The position numbers were made by a program, and so were the translations under genes. DNA of 64,000 nucleotides from Bacteroidota bacterium (GTDB taxonomy: Bacteria; Bacteroidota; Bacteroidia; Flavobacteriales; Flavobacteriaceae): assembly GCA_947447375.1 (NCBI GenBank), contig CANFJB010000013.1:1-64000 (forward strand), read 5' to 3'. The notes under the pieces were generated by a model. It did no database searches, was not told where the DNA came from, and saw only the letters and a program-made list of their open reading frames with translations. Within the stretch, counting starts at the first letter, position 1. Each line of letters begins with the position of its first letter. Of this stretch, positions 17,875-26,813 are shown in pieces.

Positions 17875-18855
17875 ATGAAAATCGCAGTTGTAATTTTGAA
17901 TTGGAATGGAAAGAAATTGTTAGAACAGTTTCTGCCTTCTGTTGTTCAAAATTCTCCTGAAGCTACTGTTTATATTGCGGATAATGCCTCTGCCGACGAT
18001 TCGATTTTATTTGTAACTACTCATTTTCCTTCTGTTCAAATAATAAAAAACGAATACAACTTTGGATTTGCTCAAGGTTATAACGAAGCTTTAAAAAAGG
18101 TAGATGCTGATATTTTTGCATTAGTAAACTCTGATGTTGAAGTAACCCGAAATTGGTTGCAACCAATAATTGAAACATTCAATAACGAGCCAGAAACAGC
18201 GATTATCCAACCTAAAATAATAGACTATAAACGCAAAGATTATTTTGAATACGCAGGCGCTGGCGGAGGTTTTATTGATAAATATGGCTATCCTTTTTGC
18301 CGAGGTAGAATATTTGAATCGATAGAAAAAGACCTTGGACAATACAATGATAGCTGCGAAATTTTTTGGGCATCAGGCGCTTGTTTTTTTATAAGAAGTT
18401 CTGTTTACAAAGAATTGAATGGTTTTGATACCGATTTTTTTGCGCACCAAGAAGAAATTGATTTGTGCTGGCGTGCAAAAAATAAAAATTACACCATTAA
18501 ATACAACGGTTTATCAACTATTTACCATGTTGGTGGCGCTACATTAAACGAAGAAAATCCTAAAAAAACATTCCTGAATTTTAGAAATTCTTTGTTTATG
18601 TTGACTAAGAATTTACCAAAAGAGAAGCTGTTCTCAACAATCTTTATCAGAATGGTATTGGATGGAATTGCAGGAATTCGATTTTTACTCCAAGGTAAAT
18701 TTACCCATTTATTTGCCATACTAAAAGCCCATTTTCATTACTATCATTTGATAAATAGAAATTTAAGAAAACGAAACGATTTTCAATTAAAATCCTATTA
18801 TTATAAAAATAGTATTGTATATGATTATTATATAAAAAAACGGCATAATTTTTGA
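17875..18855 (+). CDS. Family 2 glycosyltransferase
   Basis: A 326-residue GT-A glycosyltransferase. The N terminus IAVVILNWNGKKLL and the pattern YIADNASADDS, with NSDVEVTRNWL near residue 85, form the nucleotide-sugar site. ASGACFFIRSSVYKELNGFD and FFAHQEEIDLCWRAK form the acceptor/catalytic part, as in rhamnosyltransferase-like enzymes. The C-terminal 80 residues are basic and aromatic and probably associate with the membrane. It sits 9 bases behind the HsdR_N-like gene; the sugar and acceptor are unknown. Confidence 0.88.
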   Translation: MKIAVVILNWNGKKLLEQFLPSVVQNSPEATVYIADNASADDSILFVTTHFPSVQIIKNEYNFGFAQGYNEALKKVDADIFALVNSDVEVTRNWLQPIIETFNNEPETAIIQPKIIDYKRKDYFEYAGAGGGFIDKYGYPFCRGRIFESIEKDLGQYNDSCEIFWASGACFFIRSSVYKELNGFDTDFFAHQEEIDLCWRAKNKNYTIKYNGLSTIYHVGGATLNEENPKKTFLNFRNSLFMLTKNLPKEKLFSTIFIRMVLDGIAGIRFLLQGKFTHLFAILKAHFHYYHLINRNLRKRNDFQLKSYYYKNSIVYDYYIKKRHNF

Positions 18856-18888
18856 AAATTATAATGTCATTAATAATTGTTTTTTATT

Positions 18889-18896
18889 TAATTTTG
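18889..18896 (+). promoter_or_regulatory. -7 box of the OmpA-family lipoprotein gene
   Basis: TAATTTTG matches TAnnTTTG, 17 bases before the start codon at 18914. Confidence 0.45.
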
Positions 18897-18913
18897 TAAA
18901 AAAATAAACCCTC

Positions 18914-19744
18914 ATGAAAAGAATCGTATTAGCATTATCATTAGTCGCTTTATTGACAACTTCTTGTGTTTCAAAGAAGAAATTTGTAGCCTTAGAAGCT
19001 AAAAATAAAGAAATCCAAGATTTATTAAATTCATGCACAGTTAAATTGAACATGTGTCTAACTGAAAAAGATGCTCTTTCAAGTCAAATTGAATTTCTTA
19101 AGAAAAACAATGAGAATTTGATTCAAAACATGGATAACATGACTACCTTATCTACAAAAGGAGCTCAAAACATTGAAAAAGCATTAGAAACAATTAAGGA
19201 AAAAGACATCAAAATTTCAAGAATGCAAGATGCTTTAACTAAGAAAGACAGTGTTACTTTAGCGTTAGTTACAAGCATTAAGAGTTCTGTAGGTGTAACC
19301 GATCCAGATATTGAAGTGAATGTAGAAAAAGGAGTTGTTTTCATCTCAATTGCTGATAAATTACTTTTCAAAAGCGGAAGTTACCTAGTTAGTGATCGTG
19401 CTAAAGAAGTACTTGCAAAAGTTGCTAAAATTATCAATGACAAACCAACATTTGAGTGTATGGTTGAGGGACACACTGATAATGTGCCGTTCATTGGAAA
19501 CAATATATTAATTGACAACTGGGATTTGAGTGCAAAACGTTCTACAGCAATTGTTAGAGTTTTAACTAAAGATTTAAAAGTAAATCCTAAACAATTAATT
19601 GCAGCAGGTCGTGGTGAATTCATTCCATTAGTTGAAAATAATTCAGTTACCAATAGAGCAATCAATAGAAGAACTCGTATCGTAATCCTTCCTAAAATAG
19701 ATGAATTTTACGAAATGATTGAAAAAGAAATGAAAAAACAGTAA
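18914..19744 (+). CDS. OmpA-family outer-membrane lipoprotein
   Basis: A 276-residue lipoprotein. The signal peptide ends in a lipobox (LLTTSC, Cys18). A predicted coiled coil spans about residues 25-115, and the C terminus is an OmpA/MotB peptidoglycan-binding domain with FKSGSYLVSD, VEGHTDNVPF and NWDLSAKRSTAIVRVL. It should sit in the outer membrane and grip the cell wall. It has its own -7 box and a strong terminator, so it is probably a single-gene unit. Confidence 0.9.
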   Translation: MKRIVLALSLVALLTTSCVSKKKFVALEAKNKEIQDLLNSCTVKLNMCLTEKDALSSQIEFLKKNNENLIQNMDNMTTLSTKGAQNIEKALETIKEKDIKISRMQDALTKKDSVTLALVTSIKSSVGVTDPDIEVNVEKGVVFISIADKLLFKSGSYLVSDRAKEVLAKVAKIINDKPTFECMVEGHTDNVPFIGNNILIDNWDLSAKRSTAIVRVLTKDLKVNPKQLIAAGRGEFIPLVENNSVTNRAINRRTRIVILPKIDEFYEMIEKEMKKQ

Positions 19745-19766
19745 ATAGCATTTTATTTAAAGTAAA

Positions 19767-19800
19767 AAAAACGTCTTGATTTCTCAAGACGTTTTTTTTT
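19767..19800 (+). terminator. Rho-independent terminator of the OmpA-family gene
   Basis: ACGTCTTGA pairs with TCAAGACGT around a TTTC loop, followed by nine T. It is flanked by A and T runs and could work in both directions. Confidence 0.85.
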
Positions 19801-19828
19801 ATAAGAATTTATCAACCTGAAAACTAAG

Positions 19829-20449
19829 TTAAATCACATCCAAACTTCCTTTTCCTTCACGAATTACAACTGGTTCAAATCCTGATAAATCAATTATGGT
19901 TGAACCAATGTTATCTCCGTAACCTCCATCAATCACTAAATCGACAAGGTTTTGCCATTTCTCAAAAATCAATTCTGGATCGGTAGAATATTCTAAAACT
20001 TCATCTTCATCATGAATGGATGTTGAAACGATTGGGTTTCCTAATTGGCGCACAATTTCCAAAGCAATAGCATTGTTTGGAACTCGAATTCCGACGGTAG
20101 TTTTCTTTTTGAATTCTTTTGGTAAATTATTATTTCCAGGTAAAATAAAAGTATAAGGACCTGGTAAAGCTCTTTTTAGAATTTTAAATGTTGAAGTGTC
20201 AATTTGCTTAATATAATCGGAAATATGACTTAAATCGGAGCATATAAATGAAAAATTGGCTTTCTCCAACTTCACTCCTTTGATTTTTGCAATTCGTTCC
20301 AATGCTTTGGTATTGGTAATATCACAACCCAAACCATAAACCGTATCTGTGGGATAAATTACCAAACCACCATTCTTCAAAACCTCAACCACTTTTTTAA
20401 TAGCGACTTCGTTGGGATTGTTTTCGTATATTTTTATGAATTGAGCCAT
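19829..20449 (-). CDS. tsaC: L-threonylcarbamoyladenylate synthase (YrdC/Sua5 family)
   Basis: A 206-residue YrdC-domain protein that makes threonylcarbamoyl-AMP for the t6A37 modification of ANN-decoding tRNAs. Family motifs are GGLVIYPTDTVYGLGCDI, the KR..PGP pattern in LKRALPGPYTFIL, VGIRVPNNAIALEI and NPIVSTSIH. It lacks the extra C-terminal Sua5 domain. It lies upstream of a TTTAAACC-rich hairpin region and opposite the OmpA gene. Confidence 0.9.
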   Translation of the reverse strand: MAQFIKIYENNPNEVAIKKVVEVLKNGGLVIYPTDTVYGLGCDITNTKALERIAKIKGVKLEKANFSFICSDLSHISDYIKQIDTSTFKILKRALPGPYTFILPGNNNLPKEFKKKTTVGIRVPNNAIALEIVRQLGNPIVSTSIHDEDEVLEYSTDPELIFEKWQNLVDLVIDGGYGDNIGSTIIDLSGFEPVVIREGKGSLDVI

Positions 20450-20472
20450 TTAAGTTAGTTTGAAGTTTAAAT

Positions 20473-20523
20473 GTTTAAGGTTTAAAATGTTTCTAATAAC
20501 AACTTTAAACCTTAAACTTTAAA
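20473..20523. repeat. Inverted repeat between tsaC and uvrD
   Basis: GTTTAAGGTTTAAA (20473-20486) pairs perfectly with TTTAAACCTTAAAC (20504-20517) over a 17-base loop. The right arm includes the 19-mer TTAAACCTTAAACTTTAAA, which also occurs at 17379-17397 in front of the HsdR_N-like gene, so it is a dispersed motif. It could act as a weak terminator for uvrD. Confidence 0.7.
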
Positions 20524-20529
20524 AAAATT

Positions 20530-22854
20530 TTATCCGATTACATCCAATTTTGCAAAACGAAGTAATAATTTCTTGATTCCTCCAACTTCAAATTTGATTT
20601 CGGCTTTTTTATCAGCGCCAACGCCTTCTAAATTAATAACTTCTCCTTTTCCGAAGCGTTCGTGCATTACGACATTTCCAATCGTTAGTTTGTTGTCAAA
20701 TAAATTAGCTGCACCCGAAGAAGCATTTGAATTTACTGGTTTTAACTTCCTAACGGATGCCGGTTGTTCATCTCGATATTGTTTCGGAGGCGTTCCCCCT
20801 ATTGGCTTAGCCAAACGCAATTTTGATTTATCGACATCGCCAAAAATATCGCTATCAATCATTGGTTTGTACCTATAATTGCTTTCTTCTGGAGTTAAAT
20901 ATTCCAAATATTGACCGTCAATTTCTTCAATAAAACGGGAAGGTTCGCTATCGGTTAATTTTCCCCAACGGTAACGCGATTGTGCATACGTTAAATAGGC
21001 TTGGTGTTCCGCACGAGTTAAGGCCACATAAAACAAACGACGTTCTTCTTCCAATTCGCTTCGAGTGCTCATGCTCATCGCGCTGGGGAACAAATCTTCC
21101 TCCATTCCTACCACAAAAACCGTTGGAAATTCCAACCCTTTTGCCAGGTGAATTGTCATTAAAGCCACACGATCATCGTCACCGGTGTCTTTATCTAAAT
21201 CGGTTGCTAAAGCCACATCTTCCATGAACTCAGCCAAAGAACCGCGAGCTCCATCAATTTCTTTTTGTCCCTCGGTAAAATCTTTAATACCGTTCAATAA
21301 CTCTTCAATATTTTCAATTCTGGCAATTCCTTCAGGAGTTCCGTCTTTTTTCAATTCTTGGACCAAACCTGTTTTCTTGGCCACATGATCGGCAATATAA
21401 AAGGCATCTTGATTTTCATTTATCACTTGGAAACTCTGAATCATTGTAACAAAATCGGTTAGTTTTTGCTTCGTACCAGAATTCAGTTTTAAATCAATTT
21501 TATCAATATTTTGCATTACTTCAAATATTGATCTTTTGTAATGATTGGCTGCTATAGTTAGTTTTTCAACGGTTGTATCACCAATTCCTCGCGCTGGATA
21601 ATTGATAACACGAATTAATGCTTCTTCGTCTTTTGGATTGATTACCAATCGTAAATAACACAAAACGTCTTTTATTTCTTTTCTTTGATAGAATGACAAA
21701 CCTCCATAAATACGATACGGAATATCTCTTTTTCGCAAAGCATCTTCCATCGCACGAGATTGCGCATTGGTTCGATATAAAATAGCAAATTGCCCATTTG
21801 TCATTTGGTGTTGCATTTTCTGTTCCCAAATGGTGCTCGCAACAAATCGTCCTTCTTCCCCATCGGTCAAACTGCGATGCACTCTAATTTTAGGTCCAAA
21901 ATCATTTGCAGTCCAAACAATTTTATCCAATTTGGTTTTATTTTTTTCAATAATGGAATTGGCAGCTTCAACAATATTTTTTGTTGAACGATAATTTTGC
22001 TCCAATCGATAGGTTTTTACGCCATCATAATCTTTTTGGAAATTCAAGATATTGTTGATATTGGCACCACGAAAAGCGTAAATACTTTGCGCATCATCAC
22101 CTACCACACATATATTCTGAAATTTATCAGATAATGCACGAACAATTAAGTATTGAGAATGGTTGGTATCTTGGTACTCATCAACCAAAATATATCTAAA
22201 ACGGTCTTGGTATTTCGCTAATACTTCGGGAAAACGAGTTAATAATTCGTTCGTTTTCAATAGCAAATCATCAAAATCCATGGCACCCGCTTTAAAACAA
22301 CGATCGACATAATTTTGATAAATTTCACCTAGTCGTGGTTTTTTTGACATCGCATCGGCTTCCATTAATTCAGGATTATTGAAATAGGCCTTAACTGTAA
22401 TCAAACTATTCTTGTAAGATGAAATTCTACTTAAAACTTGCTTTGGTTTGTAAATATCTTTATCCAACTGCATTTCTTTAATAACCGCAGAGATTAACCT
22501 TACTGAATCTTGGGTATCATAAATGGTAAAATTGGAAGGATATCCTAATTTATCCGATTCCGATCTAAGAATTCTTGCAAAAACGGAGTGGAACGTTCCC
22601 ATCCAAAGATTTTTTGCTTCGTTAGTTCCAACGATTTCAGAAATTCTTTTTTTCATTTCACGAGCTGCTTTGTTCGTGAAGGTTAATGCCAAAATACTAA
22701 AAGCGTCTACGCCCAAACTCATTAGATACGCAATTCTAATGGTTAAAACCCTTGTTTTTCCTGAACCCGCACCAGCAATAATAATCATTGGCCCGTCTTT
22801 TTGGAGAACTGGCTCTTGCTGTGCTGAGTTTAGTTGGCTAATGTATTTTTGCAT
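20530..22854 (-). CDS. uvrD: ATP-dependent DNA helicase UvrD/PcrA
   Basis: A 774-residue superfamily 1A 3'-5' helicase for nucleotide-excision and mismatch repair. It shows the Q motif region (LNSAQQEPV), Walker A GAGSGKTRVLTIRIAYL (about 28-44), FTNKAAREMKKR, ILVDEYQDTN, VVGDDAQSIYAFRGA, LEQNYRS, and the C-terminal motifs MTIHLAKGLEFP and RRLFYVALTRAE. The last 50 residues (VVMHERFGKGEVINLEG onward) form the Tudor-like domain that in PcrA/UvrD contacts RNA polymerase. A minus-strand TATTTTTG promoter box lies at 22874-22881. Confidence 0.94.
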   Translation of the reverse strand: MQKYISQLNSAQQEPVLQKDGPMIIIAGAGSGKTRVLTIRIAYLMSLGVDAFSILALTFTNKAAREMKKRISEIVGTNEAKNLWMGTFHSVFARILRSESDKLGYPSNFTIYDTQDSVRLISAVIKEMQLDKDIYKPKQVLSRISSYKNSLITVKAYFNNPELMEADAMSKKPRLGEIYQNYVDRCFKAGAMDFDDLLLKTNELLTRFPEVLAKYQDRFRYILVDEYQDTNHSQYLIVRALSDKFQNICVVGDDAQSIYAFRGANINNILNFQKDYDGVKTYRLEQNYRSTKNIVEAANSIIEKNKTKLDKIVWTANDFGPKIRVHRSLTDGEEGRFVASTIWEQKMQHQMTNGQFAILYRTNAQSRAMEDALRKRDIPYRIYGGLSFYQRKEIKDVLCYLRLVINPKDEEALIRVINYPARGIGDTTVEKLTIAANHYKRSIFEVMQNIDKIDLKLNSGTKQKLTDFVTMIQSFQVINENQDAFYIADHVAKKTGLVQELKKDGTPEGIARIENIEELLNGIKDFTEGQKEIDGARGSLAEFMEDVALATDLDKDTGDDDRVALMTIHLAKGLEFPTVFVVGMEEDLFPSAMSMSTRSELEEERRLFYVALTRAEHQAYLTYAQSRYRWGKLTDSEPSRFIEEIDGQYLEYLTPEESNYRYKPMIDSDIFGDVDKSKLRLAKPIGGTPPKQYRDEQPASVRKLKPVNSNASSGAANLFDNKLTIGNVVMHERFGKGEVINLEGVGADKKAEIKFEVGGIKKLLLRFAKLDVIG

Positions 22855-22952
22855 TTTAAGTTTTATAGGAATACAAAAATAAGAATTTAGAATGAGGATT
22901 TAGTTATGAAAACAAACTATATCTTAACAATTTTAAGATATTTTCAGAACGG

Positions 22953-23723
22953 TTATTTTCCTTGAAAAACATCGTACGCAAATCGGAATAAAGTACCTAA
23001 AACAACAACCAAAAAGAAGATTCTAATGAATTTATTTCCTTTACTAATTGCTAATTTAGCTCCAATATAACCTCCTAAAGCATTACAAACAGCCATTGGA
23101 AATGCAATCATCCATATGATTTTACCTTTGATAATAAACAAACAAATTGCTCCAAAATTGGTTGCCAAATTAACCATTTTAGCATTTGCGGAAGCTTGTA
23201 AAAAATCAAAGCCCAGAATCACTACAAATGCCAATACTAAGAAACTGCCCGTTCCTGGTCCAATAAATCCATCGTAAAATCCAATAATAATAGAAATTAA
23301 AACGGCGTAAATAATTTGTTTAATTGGTGAATGAAATTTATCTGTGTGTATTCCAAAATTTTTCTTTACATAGGTGTAAATCAATAATAAAGAAAGAATT
23401 ACTAAAAGTAAAGGTTTCATAAAATCGTTACTCATATAAACCAACAATGTAGATCCTAAATACGCAGAAGGAACTGCCAAAACCATCATGATAATTAGCA
23501 GCTTCCAATTCATTTCAATCTTCTTCAAATATTGAATTGCAGCAAAAAAGGTTCCGCTAAATGAAGGTATTTTTAGTGTGCCAATAATTGTTGAAACAGG
23601 AAGATTAGGCAATAATATTATTCCCATTGGTGTTTGAATCAATCCTCCACCTCCAACAATGGCATCTATAAAACCAGCTAAAAATGCAGCTAAACATAAT
23701 AATATAATTACCAGAATATCCAT
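22953..23723 (-). CDS. TauE/SafE-family membrane transporter (TSUP)
   Basis: A 256-residue integral membrane protein with about eight hydrophobic helices. The N-terminal helix has the family signature LAGFIDAIVGGGGLIQTP, repeated in the second half as IGFYDGFIGPGTGSFLVLA. Members export sulfite, sulfoacetate or other organosulfur anions; the substrate here is unknown. It follows uvrD on the same strand and lies just downstream of the PNGase F-like gene, with 16 bases between them, so it could be read from that promoter. Confidence 0.88.
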   Translation of the reverse strand: MDILVIILLCLAAFLAGFIDAIVGGGGLIQTPMGIILLPNLPVSTIIGTLKIPSFSGTFFAAIQYLKKIEMNWKLLIIMMVLAVPSAYLGSTLLVYMSNDFMKPLLLVILSLLLIYTYVKKNFGIHTDKFHSPIKQIIYAVLISIIIGFYDGFIGPGTGSFLVLAFVVILGFDFLQASANAKMVNLATNFGAICLFIIKGKIIWMIAFPMAVCNALGGYIGAKLAISKGNKFIRIFFLVVVLGTLFRFAYDVFQGK

Positions 23724-23739
23724 AAATAAATTAGATCAA

Positions 23740-25074
23740 TTATTTTTTTATGATCTTTTCAGTTACCAAACATCCATTCTCAAAGGCGACTTTCATCAAA
23801 TACAATCCATTTGAAAAACTAGACATTGTAATTTGTTTTGAATTTCCTTCATAAATTACTTGTCCTAATACATTCGATAAAGTAATGTTTTTAATAGCAT
23901 CAGAAGTTTCTATAGTAATGAAATCGGTAGTAGGATTTGGAAAAATAGAATATTCAACCTTGGAAATAGGTTCTAAACCCAATGCGGTGTTGATTGCTTG
24001 AAAATATAAAGAAATAGGAAAATAACCTTCTCCGCCAACAAAAACTGCCGTTGGCACACTAATTCTTAAAGTATGATTTCCACCTGTAACATTTCCTAAA
24101 TTCAACTTTCTTATAGGGATTTTAGCGCCTGGACACCAATTACTAAATGACTGCCATTGTGCGTTAGTTCTTGGAGAAGCACTATAAATTCCATTACCTT
24201 GCGTATTATAAACTCGGTAAGGCTCACAAGTGGTTTCACCTGGACGATAGGTTAAAATTGGGTTGGTCATATCGTCAAAATAGACATAATGAAATCGTCT
24301 GTTGTATTCTTCACCATTGGTATTTGAACCATGATTGGAAGTAATTAAATAGAAACTTGCTCCGAGAACATCATTTGGTAGGTTAAATGCAATTGTTCGA
24401 ACTGTTTGACCAATTACGTCAGAAGCACCGGCTTGATAATTATTTAAATTGTTTTTAAAATTTAGCGGAAGTAATACATTCCCATTGGAAACAGGCGGAT
24501 AAATATTAGAAACTATTTCAACTGTACCATAAAAAACACTATTAATTCCTGCGCAACCGTCAATTTGGGTTTGTGCCGCATAAGGAACACCAAAAACTTC
24601 TAATTCCATCCAAAAATCATAGATTGCATTTAGCGCAGGATCCTTAAATATCAAAGTCATATTATCAATGTTGAATGTATAAGGAACCAAGTTTGGCGCA
24701 ATATTTTTATTCATAAACGGGGTGATAAATCTCCCTAATTCTATTCTTTGAACGGTATTTGGATTGTAGGTTGTGGCGTCCTTTGGCACTAAGGCGATAT
24801 TTACGTTTCCTATTCGGTCATAATTATCACAATCGGCATTAATAGTAACGTTTAAAGTCATTGCGTCTCCAAAGGAAGTCAATTGACTCGCAGTTAGTTT
24901 TTTTGCATATAAATCGTTGCGATGGCGAATTATTCCCGCAGGAACAGGTTGATTTACAAGTGCAGCATAACCATCATAAAATAAAACATGATCAAAAACC
25001 GTTAGATTGGTAGATTGAGAAAATCCAACGGAATTAGTAATAATCAAAAAGTAAAAAAGTAGTGATTTCTTCAT
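23740..25074 (-). CDS. Secreted PNGase F-like amidase with T9SS sorting domain
   Basis: A 444-residue protein with signal peptide 1-19. Residues about 20-365 match the two eight-stranded domains of peptide-N4-(N-acetylglucosaminyl)asparagine amidase F: CDNYDRIGNV with Asp86 where PNGase F has catalytic Asp60 (CDEWDRYANV), LGRFITPF for EIGRFITPY, GEEYNRRFH (Glu255/256) for the catalytic Glu206 region, and WCPGAKIPIRKL for WCPGMAVPTRID. The last 70 residues (YSIFPNPTTDFITIE to the C terminus) are a type A T9SS sorting domain, so it should be exported across the outer membrane. It should release N-glycans from glycoproteins. Identity to characterised PNGase F looks low, so activity is inferred. 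Confidence 0.82.
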   Translation of the reverse strand: MKKSLLFYFLIITNSVGFSQSTNLTVFDHVLFYDGYAALVNQPVPAGIIRHRNDLYAKKLTASQLTSFGDAMTLNVTINADCDNYDRIGNVNIALVPKDATTYNPNTVQRIELGRFITPFMNKNIAPNLVPYTFNIDNMTLIFKDPALNAIYDFWMELEVFGVPYAAQTQIDGCAGINSVFYGTVEIVSNIYPPVSNGNVLLPLNFKNNLNNYQAGASDVIGQTVRTIAFNLPNDVLGASFYLITSNHGSNTNGEEYNRRFHYVYFDDMTNPILTYRPGETTCEPYRVYNTQGNGIYSASPRTNAQWQSFSNWCPGAKIPIRKLNLGNVTGGNHTLRISVPTAVFVGGEGYFPISLYFQAINTALGLEPISKVEYSIFPNPTTDFITIETSDAIKNITLSNVLGQVIYEGNSKQITMSSFSNGLYLMKVAFENGCLVTEKIIKK

Positions 25075-25174
25075 AATGTATTTATTTATATGGGTTTAAG
25101 TTTTCAAATCTAATCAATAAAAACGATATATTATAATTTTTAAATAATATGAATAAACTAAGAAACTATTGTTT

Positions 25175-25182
25175 TACTTTTG
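25175..25182 (+). promoter_or_regulatory. -7 box of the 25205 gene
   Basis: TACTTTTG matches TAnnTTTG, 22 bases before the start codon. Confidence 0.5.
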
Positions 25183-25204
25183 CCTTTCAAAATAAAATAA
25201 CAAG

Positions 25205-25726
25205 ATGGAAACAACAAAATTGATCGAATTATTAAGTTATACCTTACCTGCAATTATTACTGGTTTTGTAGCCTATTATTTTTTCAACTTACACACTAAA
25301 AACGAAGAAGGAAGACGCAGGTATTTATTAAATAAAGACACACAAAAAGATGCTTTACCATTGCGATTACAAGCATTTGAAAGAATGACATTGTTTTTAG
25401 AAAGAATTAATCCTGGGAAATTATTAATTCGACTTTCTCCAAATTCTGAAGATAAAAACGATTATGAAAATTTATTGATTTCAAATATTGAGCAAGAATT
25501 TGAACACAATTTAACGCAACAAATTTACATGTCAGATGAATGCTGGACGGTGATCGTTACTGCTAAAAATGCCACGATTCAAATGATACGAAGAACTAAC
25601 ATGAGCGATCGTGTAGATACTGCAAATAAACTTCGTGAGGTAATTATGAATGATTTAATGGACAAACAATCGCCTTCAGCTGTAGCGTTATCCTACATTA
25701 AAAACGAAGTCAAATACTTATTCTAA
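25205..25726 (+). CDS. Conserved membrane-anchored protein, unknown function
   Basis: A 173-residue protein with one N-terminal membrane helix (residues about 7-27, LLSYTLPAIITGFVAYYFF). A basic linker (GRRRYLLNKD) and a soluble helical domain follow, with LRLQAFERMTLFLERINP and, later, QIYMSDECWTVIVTAKNATI. I recognise it as a type conserved in flavobacteria but know no function. It has its own promoter box and a strong terminator, so it is a single-gene unit. Confidence 0.75.
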   Translation: METTKLIELLSYTLPAIITGFVAYYFFNLHTKNEEGRRRYLLNKDTQKDALPLRLQAFERMTLFLERINPGKLLIRLSPNSEDKNDYENLLISNIEQEFEHNLTQQIYMSDECWTVIVTAKNATIQMIRRTNMSDRVDTANKLREVIMNDLMDKQSPSAVALSYIKNEVKYLF

Positions 25727-25730
25727 ATAA

Positions 25731-25760
25731 AAAAACCTTTCAATTGAAAGGTTTTTTTTG
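25731..25760 (+). terminator. Rho-independent terminator after the 25205 gene
   Basis: AACCTTTCAATTGAAAGGTT (25734-25753) is a perfect 20-base palindrome flanked by A and T runs. It probably serves both this gene and the convergent transketolase gene. Confidence 0.85.
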
Positions 25761-25777
25761 CTTTATAAAATTCAAAA

Positions 25778-26731
25778 TTATTTTCTAGCGATTACTTTTT
25801 CTACTGCCTCAACAATCGCTTGATTATTCAATTTGTATTTTTCCATTAATTGTGCTGGAGTTCCGCTTTCGCCAAATGAATCGTGAACTGCAACAAATTC
25901 TTGCGGTGCAGGATGATTTGATGATAACACTCTTGCAACGCTTTCGCCTAATCCACCCAAGATATTGTGTTCTTCGGCAGTTACAATACATTTTGTTTTA
26001 GCCAATGATTTTAAAATCGCTGCATCATCCAATGGTTTAATAGTATGAATATTGATAACCTCAGCAGAAATTCCTTTTTCTTCAAGAGCTTCGGCAGCCA
26101 ATAATGCTTCCCAAACTAAGTGACCTGTTGCAACAATAGTTACGTCGGTACCTTCATTTAAAACGATAGCTTTACCAATTACAAATGGTTCGTCCGCAGG
26201 CATGAAATTGGGAACTACAGGACGACCAAAACGCAAATAAACAGGACCATGGTGATCTGCAATTGCTATTGTTGCTGCTTTAGTTTGATTGTAATCACAA
26301 GTATTAATTACAGTCATTCCCGGTAACATTTTCATTAATCCGATGTCTTCTAAAATTTGATGAGTCGCACCGTCTTCCCCTAAAGTTAATCCTGCGTGGG
26401 AAGCACAAATTTTTACATTTTTATCAGAATAAGCAACCGATTGACGAATTTGATCGTAAACTCTACCAGTGGAGAAATTAGCGAATGTTCCAGTAAATGG
26501 AATTTTACCACCGATAGTTAAACCAGCAGCAATTCCGATCATATTTGCCTCTGCAATACCGATTTGAAAAAAACGCTCTGGGTGATTTTTCTTAAAATCG
26601 TCAAATTTTAGGGAACCGATTAAGTCGGCACAAAGAGCAACAACTTTATCGTTGGTTTGTCCTAATTCTGTCATTCCTGCTCCAAAACCAGAACGGGTAT
26701 CTTTACTTCCTGTGTTTGTATATTTTTTCAT
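25778..26731 (-). CDS. Transketolase, C-terminal subunit
   Basis: A 317-residue protein equal to the pyrimidine-binding and C-terminal domains of transketolase. GIAEANMIGIAAGLTIGGK carries the glutamate that activates thiamine diphosphate, followed by SHAGLTLGEDGATHQ and the C-terminal TAEEHNILGGLGESVA. It pairs with the N-terminal subunit encoded just upstream (26814-27662) to make a two-chain transketolase of the pentose phosphate pathway. ATG 26731 is chosen because it gives the family start MKKYTNTGSKDTRSGFG; a Met 8 codons upstream is unlikely. Confidence 0.92.
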   Translation of the reverse strand: MKKYTNTGSKDTRSGFGAGMTELGQTNDKVVALCADLIGSLKFDDFKKNHPERFFQIGIAEANMIGIAAGLTIGGKIPFTGTFANFSTGRVYDQIRQSVAYSDKNVKICASHAGLTLGEDGATHQILEDIGLMKMLPGMTVINTCDYNQTKAATIAIADHHGPVYLRFGRPVVPNFMPADEPFVIGKAIVLNEGTDVTIVATGHLVWEALLAAEALEEKGISAEVINIHTIKPLDDAAILKSLAKTKCIVTAEEHNILGGLGESVARVLSSNHPAPQEFVAVHDSFGESGTPAQLMEKYKLNNQAIVEAVEKVIARK

Positions 26732-26813
26732 TGTTTTTAAAATTGTAAGATTCAAAGATTTTATAATTTAAAGATTCCTATGAGAATCTAGAATTAAAAA
26801 TCTACAATCTGAT

